Below, in pieces: positions 16,878 to 25,194 of a stretch of 64,000 bases of DNA; the stretch's first letter is position 1, and every line of letters starts with the position of its first letter. The DNA is from Massilia endophytica (GTDB lineage: Bacteria > Pseudomonadota > Gammaproteobacteria > Burkholderiales > Burkholderiaceae_D). A program made the position numbers and the translations under genes. The notes under the pieces are model-generated. The model saw nothing but the letters and a program-made list of their open reading frames with translations, did no database searches and was not told where the DNA came from. The stretch is taken from positions 2,356,001-2,420,000 of the forward strand of contig NZ_CP088952.1 in assembly GCF_021165955.1 (NCBI RefSeq), given 5' to 3'.

Positions 16878-16906
16878 GAATGCCTTACGTGACCCACTTC
16901 CACCAC

Positions 16907-17722
16907 ATGTCCATCAATATCAAAACCGCCGAAGACATCGCCGGCATGCGCGTCGCAGGCCGCCTTGGCGCCGAAGTTCTCGACTACATCACGCCCTTCG
17001 TCAAGGCGGGCGTCACCACGGGCGAGCTGGATCGCCTGTGCCACGAGTACATGACCAATGTGCAGGGCACCATTCCCGCCCCGCTGAACTACTGCCCGCC
17101 GGGCTATACGCCCTATCCCAAAGCCATCTGCACGTCGGTGAACGATGTGATCTGCCACGGCATCCCCGGCGACAAGGTGCTGAAGAACGGCGATGTGGTG
17201 AACCTGGATATCACCGTCATCAAGGACGGCTACCACGGCGACAACAGCCGCATGTTCTTTATCGGCGAGCCATCGATCCTGGCCAAGCGCCTGTCGGACA
17301 TCACCTATGAATGCATGTGGCTCGGCATCCAGAAGGTGAAGCCGGGCGCGCATTTCGGCGATATCGGCTACGCCATCCAGCAGCACGCGGAGAAGGCTGG
17401 CTACAGCGTGGTGCGCGAGTTCTGCGGCCATGGTATCGGCAAGGTGTTCCACGAAGAGCCGCAGGTGCTCCATTACGGCAAGCCTGGCACGGGCGACATC
17501 ATGCAGCCGGGGATGATCTTCACCATTGAGCCGATGATCAATGCGGGCCGCCGCGAGATCCGCGAGATGAACGATGGCTGGACGATCAAGACCAAGGACC
17601 GCAGCCTCTCCGCCCAGTGGGAGCACACGATCCTGGTGACCGAAACCGGCTACGAGGTGCTGACGATGTCCGAAGGCACGCCTCCTCCGCCTGCCTTCGT
17701 CACCGCGCAAAAAGCCGCCTGA
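16907..17722 (+). CDS. map: Type I methionine aminopeptidase
   Basis: 271 residues from the ATG at 16907 (MSINIKTAEDIAGMRVAGRL), which fits homologous N-termini better than the ATG 27 nt upstream; no clear Shine-Dalgarno. Removes the initiator Met from nascent proteins. Metal ligands are all present: NLDITVIKDGYHGDNSR (two Asp), EFCGHGIG (His), FTIEPM (Glu) and QWEHTI (Glu). It heads map-glnD-rluF, 8 nt before glnD. Confidence 0.96.
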   Translation: MSINIKTAEDIAGMRVAGRLGAEVLDYITPFVKAGVTTGELDRLCHEYMTNVQGTIPAPLNYCPPGYTPYPKAICTSVNDVICHGIPGDKVLKNGDVVNLDITVIKDGYHGDNSRMFFIGEPSILAKRLSDITYECMWLGIQKVKPGAHFGDIGYAIQQHAEKAGYSVVREFCGHGIGKVFHEEPQVLHYGKPGTGDIMQPGMIFTIEPMINAGRREIREMNDGWTIKTKDRSLSAQWEHTILVTETGYEVLTMSEGTPPPPAFVTAQKAA

Positions 17723-17730
17723 GCCCGCGC

Positions 17731-20316
17731 ATGGGCGCTTCCGATATCAAGAACGGCGGCCTGCGCGAGCAATTGAAGGCGCGCCTGAAGTCCGACCGGC
17801 AGGTGGTCGTCGACACCTTCCGCGCGGACGGCAAGCCGGAGAAGCTGCTGATCGGCCTGCGCCAGTCCGTCGATGCGGTGCTGAGCACTGCGTGGGACGC
17901 TGCCGCCCTGCCCGAAAACACGGCGCTGGTGGCCGTGGGCGGCTACGGCCGCGGCGAGCTTTTCCCCTACTCGGACGTGGATGTGCTGATCCTGCTGCGC
18001 GAAGCGCCGGATGAAGCCGCGCGCCACAAGCTGGAAGAACTGGTGCAGTTGCTGTGGGACCTGGGCCTGGAAGTGGGCCACAGCATCCGCACGGTTGACG
18101 AGTGCCTGAGCGAGTCGAAGGCGGATATCACGGTGCAAACCAGCCTGCTGGAAGCGCGCCTCGTCACCGGCAGCCGCGCGCTGTTCGAGGAGCTCCAGCA
18201 GCGCTATAACGAGGCGATGGATCCGCAGGTATTCTTCCACGCGAAGATCAGCGAGATGCGCCAGCGCCACGCGAAGTATGAGGACACGCCCTTCGCCCTG
18301 GAACCGAACTGCAAGGAGAGTCCCGGCGGCCTGCGCGACCTGCAGGTGATCCTGTGGGTGGCGAAGGCGGCGGGCCTTGCGAATTCCTGGCGCACGCTGG
18401 CCACGCGCAACCTCATCACGCGCGAGGAAGCGCGGCACCTGATGGAGAAGGAGCGCGCCTTCAAGGATATCCGCGTGCGCCTGCACCTGCACGCCGGCCG
18501 CCGCGAGGACCGGCTGGTGTTCGACGTGCAGACGGCCATCGCCGAATCGCTCGGCCTTGCTGCAACGGGCGAAGGCGTCGACATGCGCCGCGCCAGCGAA
18601 TACCTGATGCAGCGCTATTACTGGGCGGCGAAGACGGTCACCCAGCTCAATACCATCCTGGTGCAGGACATCGAAGCGCACCTGTTCCCGCAAGGGTATT
18701 CGTCGGTACCGATCAACGAGCGTTTCAACGACGTGAATGCCTTCATCGACATCAGCTCGGACGATGTGTTCCAGAAGTCGCCTTCCGCGCTGCTGGAGAT
18801 GTTCGTGCTGATGACGGAGCATCCTGAGCTGAAGGGCATGACGGCCCGCACCATCCGCGCCATGTGGAACGCCCGCAACCTGATCGACGACGAATTCCGC
18901 GCCGACCCGGTGAACCGCGCCTACTTCCTGCGCATCCTGCAGGCGCCGCAGGGCATCATCCATGCGCTGCGCCGCATGAACGAGTTCTCCATCCTGGGCC
19001 GCTACCTGCCGAACTTCCGCAAGATCGTGGGCCAGATGCAGCATGACCTGTTCCACGTGTACACGGTGGACCAGCATATCCTCATGGTGGTGCGGAACAT
19101 GCGCCGCTTCACGATGACGGAGCATGCGCACGAGTACCCCTTCTGCAGCCAGCTGATGGCGAACTTCCCCCAGCACTGGCTGCTGTACGTGGCCGCCCTC
19201 TTCCACGATATCGCCAAAGGCCGCGGCGGCGACCATTCGAAACTGGGCGTGGCGGACGTGGAGCAGTTCTGCCGCGACCACGGCATCGGCAAGGAGGACA
19301 CGGAGCTGGTGGCCTTCCTCGTGGAGCAGCACCTCACCATGTCGCAGGTGGCGCAGAAACAGGACCTGTCCGATCCCGACGTGATCGAGAACTTCGCGAA
19401 GACGGTACGCGACGAGCGTCACCTGACGGCGCTCTACCTGCTCACGGTGTCGGATATCCGCGGCACGAGCCCGAAGGTGTGGAACGCCTGGAAGGCGAAG
19501 CTGCTGGAAGACCTGTACAAGATGACGCTGCGCGTGCTGGGCGGCGAGCCGCACAACGCGGACCGGGAACTGAAGAACCGCCAGCAGGAGGCCCTGGCCA
19601 CGCTGCGCCTCTACGGCCTGCCGCCGGACGCGCACGAGGCCCTGTGGAGCCAGCTGGATGTGGCCTACTTCCTGCGCCACGACGCTTCCGACATCGCCTG
19701 GCAGACGCGCGCCCTGTACGACCGCCTGAACAGCGAGAAGCCGGTGGTGAAGTGCCGCCTGGCGCCCATCGGCGAAGGCCTGCAGATTGCCGTCTATATC
19801 AAGGACCAGCCGGACCTGTTTGCGCGCATCTGCGGCTATTTCGACCGCAAGAACTTCAGCATCCTGGATGCGAAGATCCACACCACGAAGCACGGCTACG
19901 CCCTCGATACCTTCCTGGTGACGGAGCAGAGCTTCGCCAAGAGCTACCGCGATATCATCAGCCTGATCGAGCACGAGCTGTGCGAGCTGCTGCAGTCCAG
20001 GCAGCCGCTGGCCCCGCCGAGCAAGGGCCGCCTGTCGCGCCTCTCGCGCACCTTCCCCGTGCAGCCCACGGTGGACCTGCGGCCGGACGAGCGTGGCCAG
20101 TACTATCTGCTGTCGGTGACGGCGAATGACCGTACCGGCCTGCTGTACTCCATCGCCAACGTGCTCACGAAATACAAGGTCAACCTGCATACCGCCAAGA
20201 TCATGACGCTGGGCGAACGCGTGGAAGACGTCTTCCTGGTCGATGGGGCCTCGCTCGCCAACGCGCGTACCCAACTCCAGCTTGAAACCGATTTACTGGA
20301 AGCTTTGAAAGTCTGA
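17731..20316 (+). CDS. glnD: GlnD, PII uridylyltransferase/uridylyl-removing enzyme
   Basis: 861 residues from the ATG at 17731, 8 nt after the map stop; longer readings overlap map and are not family-like. Bifunctional nitrogen sensor that adds or removes UMP on PII. Domains in order: nucleotidyltransferase with VGGYGRGELFPYSDVDVLIL (about residues 68-90), a linker, an HD hydrolase domain with FHDIAKGRGGDHSKLG (about 490-505), and two C-terminal ACT domains for glutamine binding (about 680-760 and 790-861). The stop overlaps the next start (TGATG). Confidence 0.96.
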   Translation: MGASDIKNGGLREQLKARLKSDRQVVVDTFRADGKPEKLLIGLRQSVDAVLSTAWDAAALPENTALVAVGGYGRGELFPYSDVDVLILLREAPDEAARHKLEELVQLLWDLGLEVGHSIRTVDECLSESKADITVQTSLLEARLVTGSRALFEELQQRYNEAMDPQVFFHAKISEMRQRHAKYEDTPFALEPNCKESPGGLRDLQVILWVAKAAGLANSWRTLATRNLITREEARHLMEKERAFKDIRVRLHLHAGRREDRLVFDVQTAIAESLGLAATGEGVDMRRASEYLMQRYYWAAKTVTQLNTILVQDIEAHLFPQGYSSVPINERFNDVNAFIDISSDDVFQKSPSALLEMFVLMTEHPELKGMTARTIRAMWNARNLIDDEFRADPVNRAYFLRILQAPQGIIHALRRMNEFSILGRYLPNFRKIVGQMQHDLFHVYTVDQHILMVVRNMRRFTMTEHAHEYPFCSQLMANFPQHWLLYVAALFHDIAKGRGGDHSKLGVADVEQFCRDHGIGKEDTELVAFLVEQHLTMSQVAQKQDLSDPDVIENFAKTVRDERHLTALYLLTVSDIRGTSPKVWNAWKAKLLEDLYKMTLRVLGGEPHNADRELKNRQQEALATLRLYGLPPDAHEALWSQLDVAYFLRHDASDIAWQTRALYDRLNSEKPVVKCRLAPIGEGLQIAVYIKDQPDLFARICGYFDRKNFSILDAKIHTTKHGYALDTFLVTEQSFAKSYRDIISLIEHELCELLQSRQPLAPPSKGRLSRLSRTFPVQPTVDLRPDERGQYYLLSVTANDRTGLLYSIANVLTKYKVNLHTAKIMTLGERVEDVFLVDGASLANARTQLQLETDLLEALKV

Positions 20317-21065
20317 TGTCCGAAGAATTGCTACGCCTGTCCAAGCGCATGTCCGAACTGGGCCTGTGTTCCCGCCGCGAGGCCGACGAATGGATCGCCA
20401 AGGGCTGGGTGAGGGTCGATGGGAAGGTGGTGTCCGAACTGGGCACCAAGGTCTACCCGAGCCAGAAGGTGACCGTGGAGCGCCAGGCCGCGGCCGAACA
20501 GTCCAAGCGCGTCACCATCCTGATCAACAAACCCATGGGCTATGTAAGCGGCCAGGCGGAAGACGGCTACACGCCCGCGGTGGCCCTCGTGAAGCCGGAG
20601 AACCGCTGGAGCGAGGACAAGGCCCCCGAACAGTTCCATCCCACGCAGCTGCGCAGCCTTGTCCCGGCCGGGCGCCTGGACATCGATTCGGTCGGCCTGC
20701 TCGTGCTCACCCAGGACGGGCGCATCGCCAAGCACCTGATCGGCCATCATACGGAGATCGACAAGGAATACCTGGTGCGGGTGCAGTACACGAAGCCGGG
20801 CAAGCTGCCGGACGCGGATCTGAAGAAGCTGAACCATGGCCTGTGGATGGACGGGAAGCCCCTGCTGCCGGCCAAGGTGCGCTGGCAGAACGAGGACCAG
20901 CTGAGCTTTACTTTGCGCGAAGGCAAGAAACGCCAGATCCGGCGCATGTGCGAAATGGTTGGGCTGAGGGTGATCGGGCTCAAACGCGTGCGTATAGGAA
21001 AGGTTAAATTGGGGGAGTTACCTCCCGGTCAATGGCGCTACCTCCTTCCCGAGGAAAAGTTCTAA
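20316..21065 (+). CDS. RluF-like rRNA pseudouridine synthase
   Basis: 249 residues. N-terminal S4 RNA-binding domain with LSKRMSELGLCSRREADEWI, then the RsuA/RluB/E/F catalytic domain: AGRLDIDSVGLLVLTQDG with catalytic Asp 122, HTEIDKEYLVRV and GKKRQIRRMCEMVGLRV. The arrangement resembles RluF (23S rRNA U2604) more than RluB or RsuA, but the exact target base cannot be fixed from sequence alone. Its ATG overlaps the glnD stop by one base. Confidence 0.88.
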   Translation: MSEELLRLSKRMSELGLCSRREADEWIAKGWVRVDGKVVSELGTKVYPSQKVTVERQAAAEQSKRVTILINKPMGYVSGQAEDGYTPAVALVKPENRWSEDKAPEQFHPTQLRSLVPAGRLDIDSVGLLVLTQDGRIAKHLIGHHTEIDKEYLVRVQYTKPGKLPDADLKKLNHGLWMDGKPLLPAKVRWQNEDQLSFTLREGKKRQIRRMCEMVGLRVIGLKRVRIGKVKLGELPPGQWRYLLPEEKF

Positions 21066-21086
21066 TAGACGGATTTACAACACTCC

Positions 21087-21150
21087 CGTGACATTGTCAC
21101 GAATACACTGTTATTCTTTCTTTTTTGCAAGCCAAAACCGGGATTTGGCT
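21087..21150 (+). promoter_or_regulatory. Two palindromes upstream of the PilZ gene
   Basis: CGTGACATTGTCACG (21087-21101) is a perfect 15-bp palindrome suited to a dimeric regulator. AGCCAAA/TTTGGCT (21130-21150) forms a 7-bp hairpin with a 7-nt loop inside the probable leader, just before the GAGGAAA Shine-Dalgarno. No clear -35/-10 pair was found. Confidence 0.35.
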
Positions 21151-21168
21151 GTAAAGTAGAGGAAAGCA

Positions 21169-21978
21169 GTGAGTTTGTTGTCTATAGCAAAGAAGCCGAG
21201 CGACGTGAACGATCAATCCAATTTTGTCCGCAAAGGACCGCCCACCGTCAAGGATGCGGCGCCCCTTATTCCGGCCGGTAACACGCCGGACGAGATGACC
21301 TCGGAAGACGAGATCGGCGAATCGCTGGCCGAGATTTGCGACAACGGCGATGCCGTCGCCATCTACCATCCCTCGAAGGACGAGCCGATCATGGCCCGCA
21401 TCGACTTCGTCCATCCCAAGGATCCGGAGTTCGAGCTGGACCTGGTGGAGCCGGAGCCCCTGCCCGCCGGCCGCCTGAAGTTCGTGGCCTGGCTGAAGGA
21501 CGCCCGCTTCCAGTTCGAACTGAACCAGGAGTCCTACCCGCCCACGAAGGGCGACTGGCACAAGGTGGTGGTGCCCTTCCCCGAGAAGGCGCTGGTGATG
21601 AACCGCCGCAGCACGCCACGCTTCGAAACGCCGCTGGGGTCGGCCTTCATGGCTTCCTTCGTGCTGAATGGCCGCTCCTACGAACTGCAACTGTACGATT
21701 TTTCCTCGGGCGGCATTGCCATGCGCGCGCAGCCGCGCGAAACCCGCGGCCTGCTGCGGGGGCGCAAGCTTGACCGCGTGCGCCTGGAGCTCGGTCCCGA
21801 AACCGTGATCATCGTGGACATCGAGATCCGCATGGTCCGCACCTTCAAGTCCTTCCTGCTGGGCGAGCAGGTGCAGATCGGCTGCATGTTCATCAACGTC
21901 GATGCCGAAACCCAGGAAGAGATCGACCGCCTCCTCCTGCGCATGAAAACCATGGAAGAGAACAAGGCCAAGAGCTGA
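21169..21978 (+). CDS. YcgR-like PilZ-domain c-di-GMP receptor
   Basis: 269 residues, starting at a GTG with a GAGGAAA Shine-Dalgarno. An N-terminal YcgR-like beta domain (about 45-140) is followed by PilZ, with the c-di-GMP motif RRSTPRF (Arg 147 and Arg 151) and DFSSGG (177-182). YcgR proteins slow the flagellar motor or modulate envelope functions when c-di-GMP is high. No flagellar or diguanylate cyclase gene is adjacent, so the output is open. Convergent with the beta-lactamase-like gene; a weak hairpin AAGGCCAA/TTGGCCTT (21964-21986) spans its stop codon. Confidence 0.82.
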   Translation: MSLLSIAKKPSDVNDQSNFVRKGPPTVKDAAPLIPAGNTPDEMTSEDEIGESLAEICDNGDAVAIYHPSKDEPIMARIDFVHPKDPEFELDLVEPEPLPAGRLKFVAWLKDARFQFELNQESYPPTKGDWHKVVVPFPEKALVMNRRSTPRFETPLGSAFMASFVLNGRSYELQLYDFSSGGIAMRAQPRETRGLLRGRKLDRVRLELGPETVIIVDIEIRMVRTFKSFLLGEQVQIGCMFINVDAETQEEIDRLLLRMKTMEENKAKS

Positions 21979-21994
21979 TTGGCCTTGCTGCTCC

Positions 21995-23617
21995 TTATGG
22001 CGCCGCAGCTTCCCGCGTCACCCTGATCGCTTTCCCGTTCTGATGCAGGACCATGGCATTGACTGCCTTGTCCTCGCCCCGCTCGAACTGGAACTCTGCC
22101 GCCACCACATCCGCCGCGAAGCGGTCCGCCTTGCCGGGTAGAGGGTACACTCCGAGCATCGGCTGGCGGTTCAGGCGGATGCGCATCTGGCCATCATCGG
22201 CCTGCACCTCGAAATCCAGCGGGTCCGTTCCTTCCATTCCCTTGTAATGCCCTGCGAAGGCTTCTTTCGTCACCCACGCCACTTTTGCGGCCGTAGGCGG
22301 CGCCTCGGCGCTTAACGTACCAGTCAGGACGTTGCCTCTCTGGCGCAGCGTCAGGCTGGCGATCTTGCCGTCCTGGCGGGCGAACGCGAATTCCGCGCCT
22401 GCCTTCTCGAGCACAAAGGTGTCGGCGCCGCTCGGGGTCACCGCGTTGAAACTCTGGCCCGTCATGCGGATGTACACCATGCCGTCCTGTGCCACCACCG
22501 TCATGGCCAGCTTGGGCGAAATGCGGAACACGCCGGCGTATTCGCCGGGGTTCGCCGGCGGCGCCGCTGCCGCTGTCGCCGCGAGCTTGTAGCGTTCGGC
22601 CAGCACGGCTTCCGACACCTTCTCGACCGGCGCGCCACCGTTCGAGGCGAGCACGATCACCGCCTCCTGTGTATCGGGCAGGATCATCCAGTGCGCCTTG
22701 TAGCCGCCGGTGGCGCCGCCATGGTAGTAGCTGCGCTTGTCCGCCGGGCCGCGCATCATCACGGCGTAGCCTATCTCACCGCCAGCAAACTTCGCCAGCG
22801 GCTGCAGAGCGCGTTCTGCCGCGGCGCCGAGCGGGCCATTGCGCCCGGCCAGCATGGCGCGGCTGAACCTGAGCATGTCCGGCGCCGTGGAACGCAGCGA
22901 GCCCGCGCCGGCGAAAGCCTGGAAGGTCCAGGGCGAGACTTCCCTCTTCCCGCTGTAGGGCTTCGCCAGCCGCGCCTCTTTGGCGCCAAGGTGCTGCATG
23001 GTGTCGCTCATGCCCAGTGGCGCCGCGATGCGTTCCACGACCAGCGTTTCCCAAGGTTTGGCGTAACGCTCCGAGAGCAGTTCTCCCAGCACGGCAACGC
23101 CGTAGTTGCTGTACTCGCCTTCGCAGGGCGGCGGCTGTTTCAACTCCGTTTCGGCGAGGGCTTTCCACAGCATGGCGCGGTCGACGTCCGCGTAAGGGTC
23201 CTTCATGTCGTCGCTCCACGCGCCCTTCGGCAGGCGCGGGAGGCAGGAAGTATGCGTGACCAGCTGGCGCAGCGTAATACCCGCCACCTCCGGGCGCAGC
23301 GGCGCCTTGCCCGCGAGGAGCTTGCCCAGCGTGTCGTCCAGGGACAGCTCGCCCTTCTCCACCGCCTGCGCCAGCAGCAGGCCGGTGAATACCTTGCTGA
23401 TCGAGCCGATCTCGAACAGCTGCGGCTGCGCGTCCGTTTCGCTGAACGATTCAACGCCGCCACGCAGCACGCCCACTGCGACCTTGCCGGGCAAGGCGCC
23501 GCGCACCTCGGCGGCCAGCTGGTTCGGGTCCGTTTTCAGATCGAGCGCTGCTGCATGCAGCGCCGGAAGGACGGCGGCTAGCGCGATGAAAGCTGCGCGG
23601 AGATAGGTCACTTGCAT
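21995..23617 (-). CDS. Serine beta-lactamase/penicillin-binding-like hydrolase
   Basis: 540 residues from the ATG at 23617, which begins with a signal peptide ending near HAAA; the longer reading upstream has no such feature. The class C beta-lactamase/DD-peptidase fold carries SxxK as GSISKVF (Ser 72, Lys 75), YSN in GEYSNYGVAVLG (about residue 168) and HGG in YYHGGATGG (about 298). After about residue 370 come two lipocalin-like C-terminal beta domains with repeated short strands. Such proteins are esterases, peptidases or weak beta-lactamases; antibiotic resistance cannot be claimed. Last gene of a minus-strand group. Confidence 0.82.
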   Translation of the reverse strand: MQVTYLRAAFIALAAVLPALHAAALDLKTDPNQLAAEVRGALPGKVAVGVLRGGVESFSETDAQPQLFEIGSISKVFTGLLLAQAVEKGELSLDDTLGKLLAGKAPLRPEVAGITLRQLVTHTSCLPRLPKGAWSDDMKDPYADVDRAMLWKALAETELKQPPPCEGEYSNYGVAVLGELLSERYAKPWETLVVERIAAPLGMSDTMQHLGAKEARLAKPYSGKREVSPWTFQAFAGAGSLRSTAPDMLRFSRAMLAGRNGPLGAAAERALQPLAKFAGGEIGYAVMMRGPADKRSYYHGGATGGYKAHWMILPDTQEAVIVLASNGGAPVEKVSEAVLAERYKLAATAAAAPPANPGEYAGVFRISPKLAMTVVAQDGMVYIRMTGQSFNAVTPSGADTFVLEKAGAEFAFARQDGKIASLTLRQRGNVLTGTLSAEAPPTAAKVAWVTKEAFAGHYKGMEGTDPLDFEVQADDGQMRIRLNRQPMLGVYPLPGKADRFAADVVAAEFQFERGEDKAVNAMVLHQNGKAIRVTREAAAP

Positions 23618-23675
23618 TGGTCTGCCTTTCGTCAATGATAAAGACAGCGCAAGCATAGCGCGAATGGCTCGGCTT

Positions 23676-24488
23676 TTACAGCATATCGAGGGGCGTGGCG
23701 CGGCGCGGAGGCGGGAAGGATTTGTCGAGGGCCGCGAGGTCGGCGGCGGTGAGGCGGATGTCGAGGGCGGCACGGTTGGCGCGGATGTGCTCGGGCCTCA
23801 TGGCCTTCGGGATAGCGACAACGCCCTCCTGGTGCGCCAGCCAGGCCAGGGCGATCTGCGCGGGCGTGGCGCTGTGCTGCTGCGCGAGCTGCTGCAATAC
23901 CGGCTCGGCGAGGAAACGCTGCTGCTCCTTGCGGTCCGATTCGAGCGGCGAATACGCCATGACCGGAATGCCGCGCTCGCGGCACCAGGGCAGCAGGTCC
24001 CATTCGATGCCGCGCCGTTTCAGGTTGTACAGCACCTGGTTCGCCATCACGGCGCCTTTCAGTGCAAGCGCTTCTTCCATGTCCGCGGTGTCGAAGTTGC
24101 TCACTCCATAGTCGCGGATCTTGCCGTCGCGCTTGAGCCGCTCAAAGCCTTCCAGCGTTTCCGCCAGCGGCACATTGCCGCGCCAGTGCAGCAGGTAGAG
24201 ATTGAGATAGTCCGTCTTCAGGCGCTTCAGGCTGCGCTCGCAGGCCTGCACCACACCGCGCCTCGTCGCATTGTGGGGATAGACCTTGCTCACCAAATAG
24301 ACCTGGGAACGGCGGTCCGCGATCGCCTCGCCCACCACTTCCTCCGCGCCGCCATCGGCGTACATCTCCGCCGTGTCGATCATGGTCATGCCGAGGTCCA
24401 TGCCCAGCTGGAGCGCGTGCACCTCCTCGCTCCGCCTTGCCGGATCTTCGCCCATATTCCATGTGCCCTGGCCGAATTGAGGTGTCAT
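23676..24488 (-). CDS. Aldo/keto reductase
   Basis: 270 residues from the ATG at 24488, overlapping the preceding gene by 4 nt (ATGA); the frame is open much further upstream but only as a shadow of that gene. NADPH-dependent TIM-barrel oxidoreductase. The catalytic tetrad is complete: Asp 38 and Tyr 43 (MIDTAEMYADG), Lys 68 (LVSKVYP) and His 101 (YLLHWRG). Cofactor-binding VAIPKAMRPEHIRAN is near residue 230. Physiological substrate unknown. Confidence 0.93.
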   Translation of the reverse strand: MTPQFGQGTWNMGEDPARRSEEVHALQLGMDLGMTMIDTAEMYADGGAEEVVGEAIADRRSQVYLVSKVYPHNATRRGVVQACERSLKRLKTDYLNLYLLHWRGNVPLAETLEGFERLKRDGKIRDYGVSNFDTADMEEALALKGAVMANQVLYNLKRRGIEWDLLPWCRERGIPVMAYSPLESDRKEQQRFLAEPVLQQLAQQHSATPAQIALAWLAHQEGVVAIPKAMRPEHIRANRAALDIRLTAADLAALDKSFPPPRRATPLDML

Positions 24489-25189
24489 AGTCCGAATGCC
24501 CGTACAGAGAGAGTGTAGGTAAAGGCGAAGAGGAAAAGCACATAGAGCAGCAGCAGCGGCATGGAGAGCGCCGCGAACGCTTTTGGGGGCAGCTTCTTCT
24601 GGAGCAGGTTCATGGCCAGGTCGAAGCCGAAGGACAGCAGGAAGAGCAGCAGCGGGGCCTGCCAGTAGAGCAAGGCCGCGACAAGGCCCTCCTCCATCGC
24701 GTTCCAGCCCCGGTAGCCTTTCAAGACCATGGCCGCGGCCACGAAGGTGAACGGCGCCGCCACGAGGTGCATGGCCAGCTTGAAGGCCGCGAAGTCGCCC
24801 GGTGCGGGCGGCTTTGTTTTCAGGATGTTCCCGAAGAAGTAGCGCAGGGCTTCCGGCCGGCGCAGCCAAAGCACGCCAAGGCCCGCCGCGAAGGGCAGCA
24901 GCGCCGCCAGGAACAGCACCAGCATCGAAGAATAAGGGAGGTAGGCCGCATCCAGCAGGGTTTGCAGCTGCGGAGGCTCGCCGAGGGCGGCCACCTTGAA
25001 CATCACGAGCATCTGCGCGGCGAGCAGGCTGCCGACGCACAGCTTGAGGATAAAGCCGATACGGGGAAGGAACATCAGGCCCTCGGTGACCAGCAGGAAT
25101 ACTGCGCAGGCCAGCAGCAGCCTCCAGGGAGACGCTGCCAGCAGGCCGAGGGCATCTGCGGCGGCGCGCAGCAGATCGAGCGCCGCCAT
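24485..25189 (-). CDS. Polytopic membrane protein of unknown function
   Basis: 234 residues with about six hydrophobic segments (near 18-36, 48-66, 85-110, 138-160, 172-192 and 208-230) and short loops rich in proline and lysine. I do not recognise a family. It lies 5 nt after the OPT transporter gene and overlaps the aldo/keto reductase by 4 nt, so the three are probably cotranscribed; a role linked to transport is possible but unproven. Confidence 0.75.
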   Translation of the reverse strand: MAALDLLRAAADALGLLAASPWRLLLACAVFLLVTEGLMFLPRIGFILKLCVGSLLAAQMLVMFKVAALGEPPQLQTLLDAAYLPYSSMLVLFLAALLPFAAGLGVLWLRRPEALRYFFGNILKTKPPAPGDFAAFKLAMHLVAAPFTFVAAAMVLKGYRGWNAMEEGLVAALLYWQAPLLLFLLSFGFDLAMNLLQKKLPPKAFAALSMPLLLLYVLFLFAFTYTLSVRAFGL

Positions 25190-25194
25190 GGGGA

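Noticed and set aside
16880..16906. Alternative map start at ATG 16880
   Set aside because: It lies within the region expected to be at the transcription start of the TATAAT promoter, and homologous proteins begin at the next ATG.
21994..23617. Call of an acquired beta-lactamase resistance gene
   Set aside because: Motifs fit a broad serine hydrolase/DD-peptidase family with extra C-terminal domains, and no mobile element is near; resistance cannot be inferred.
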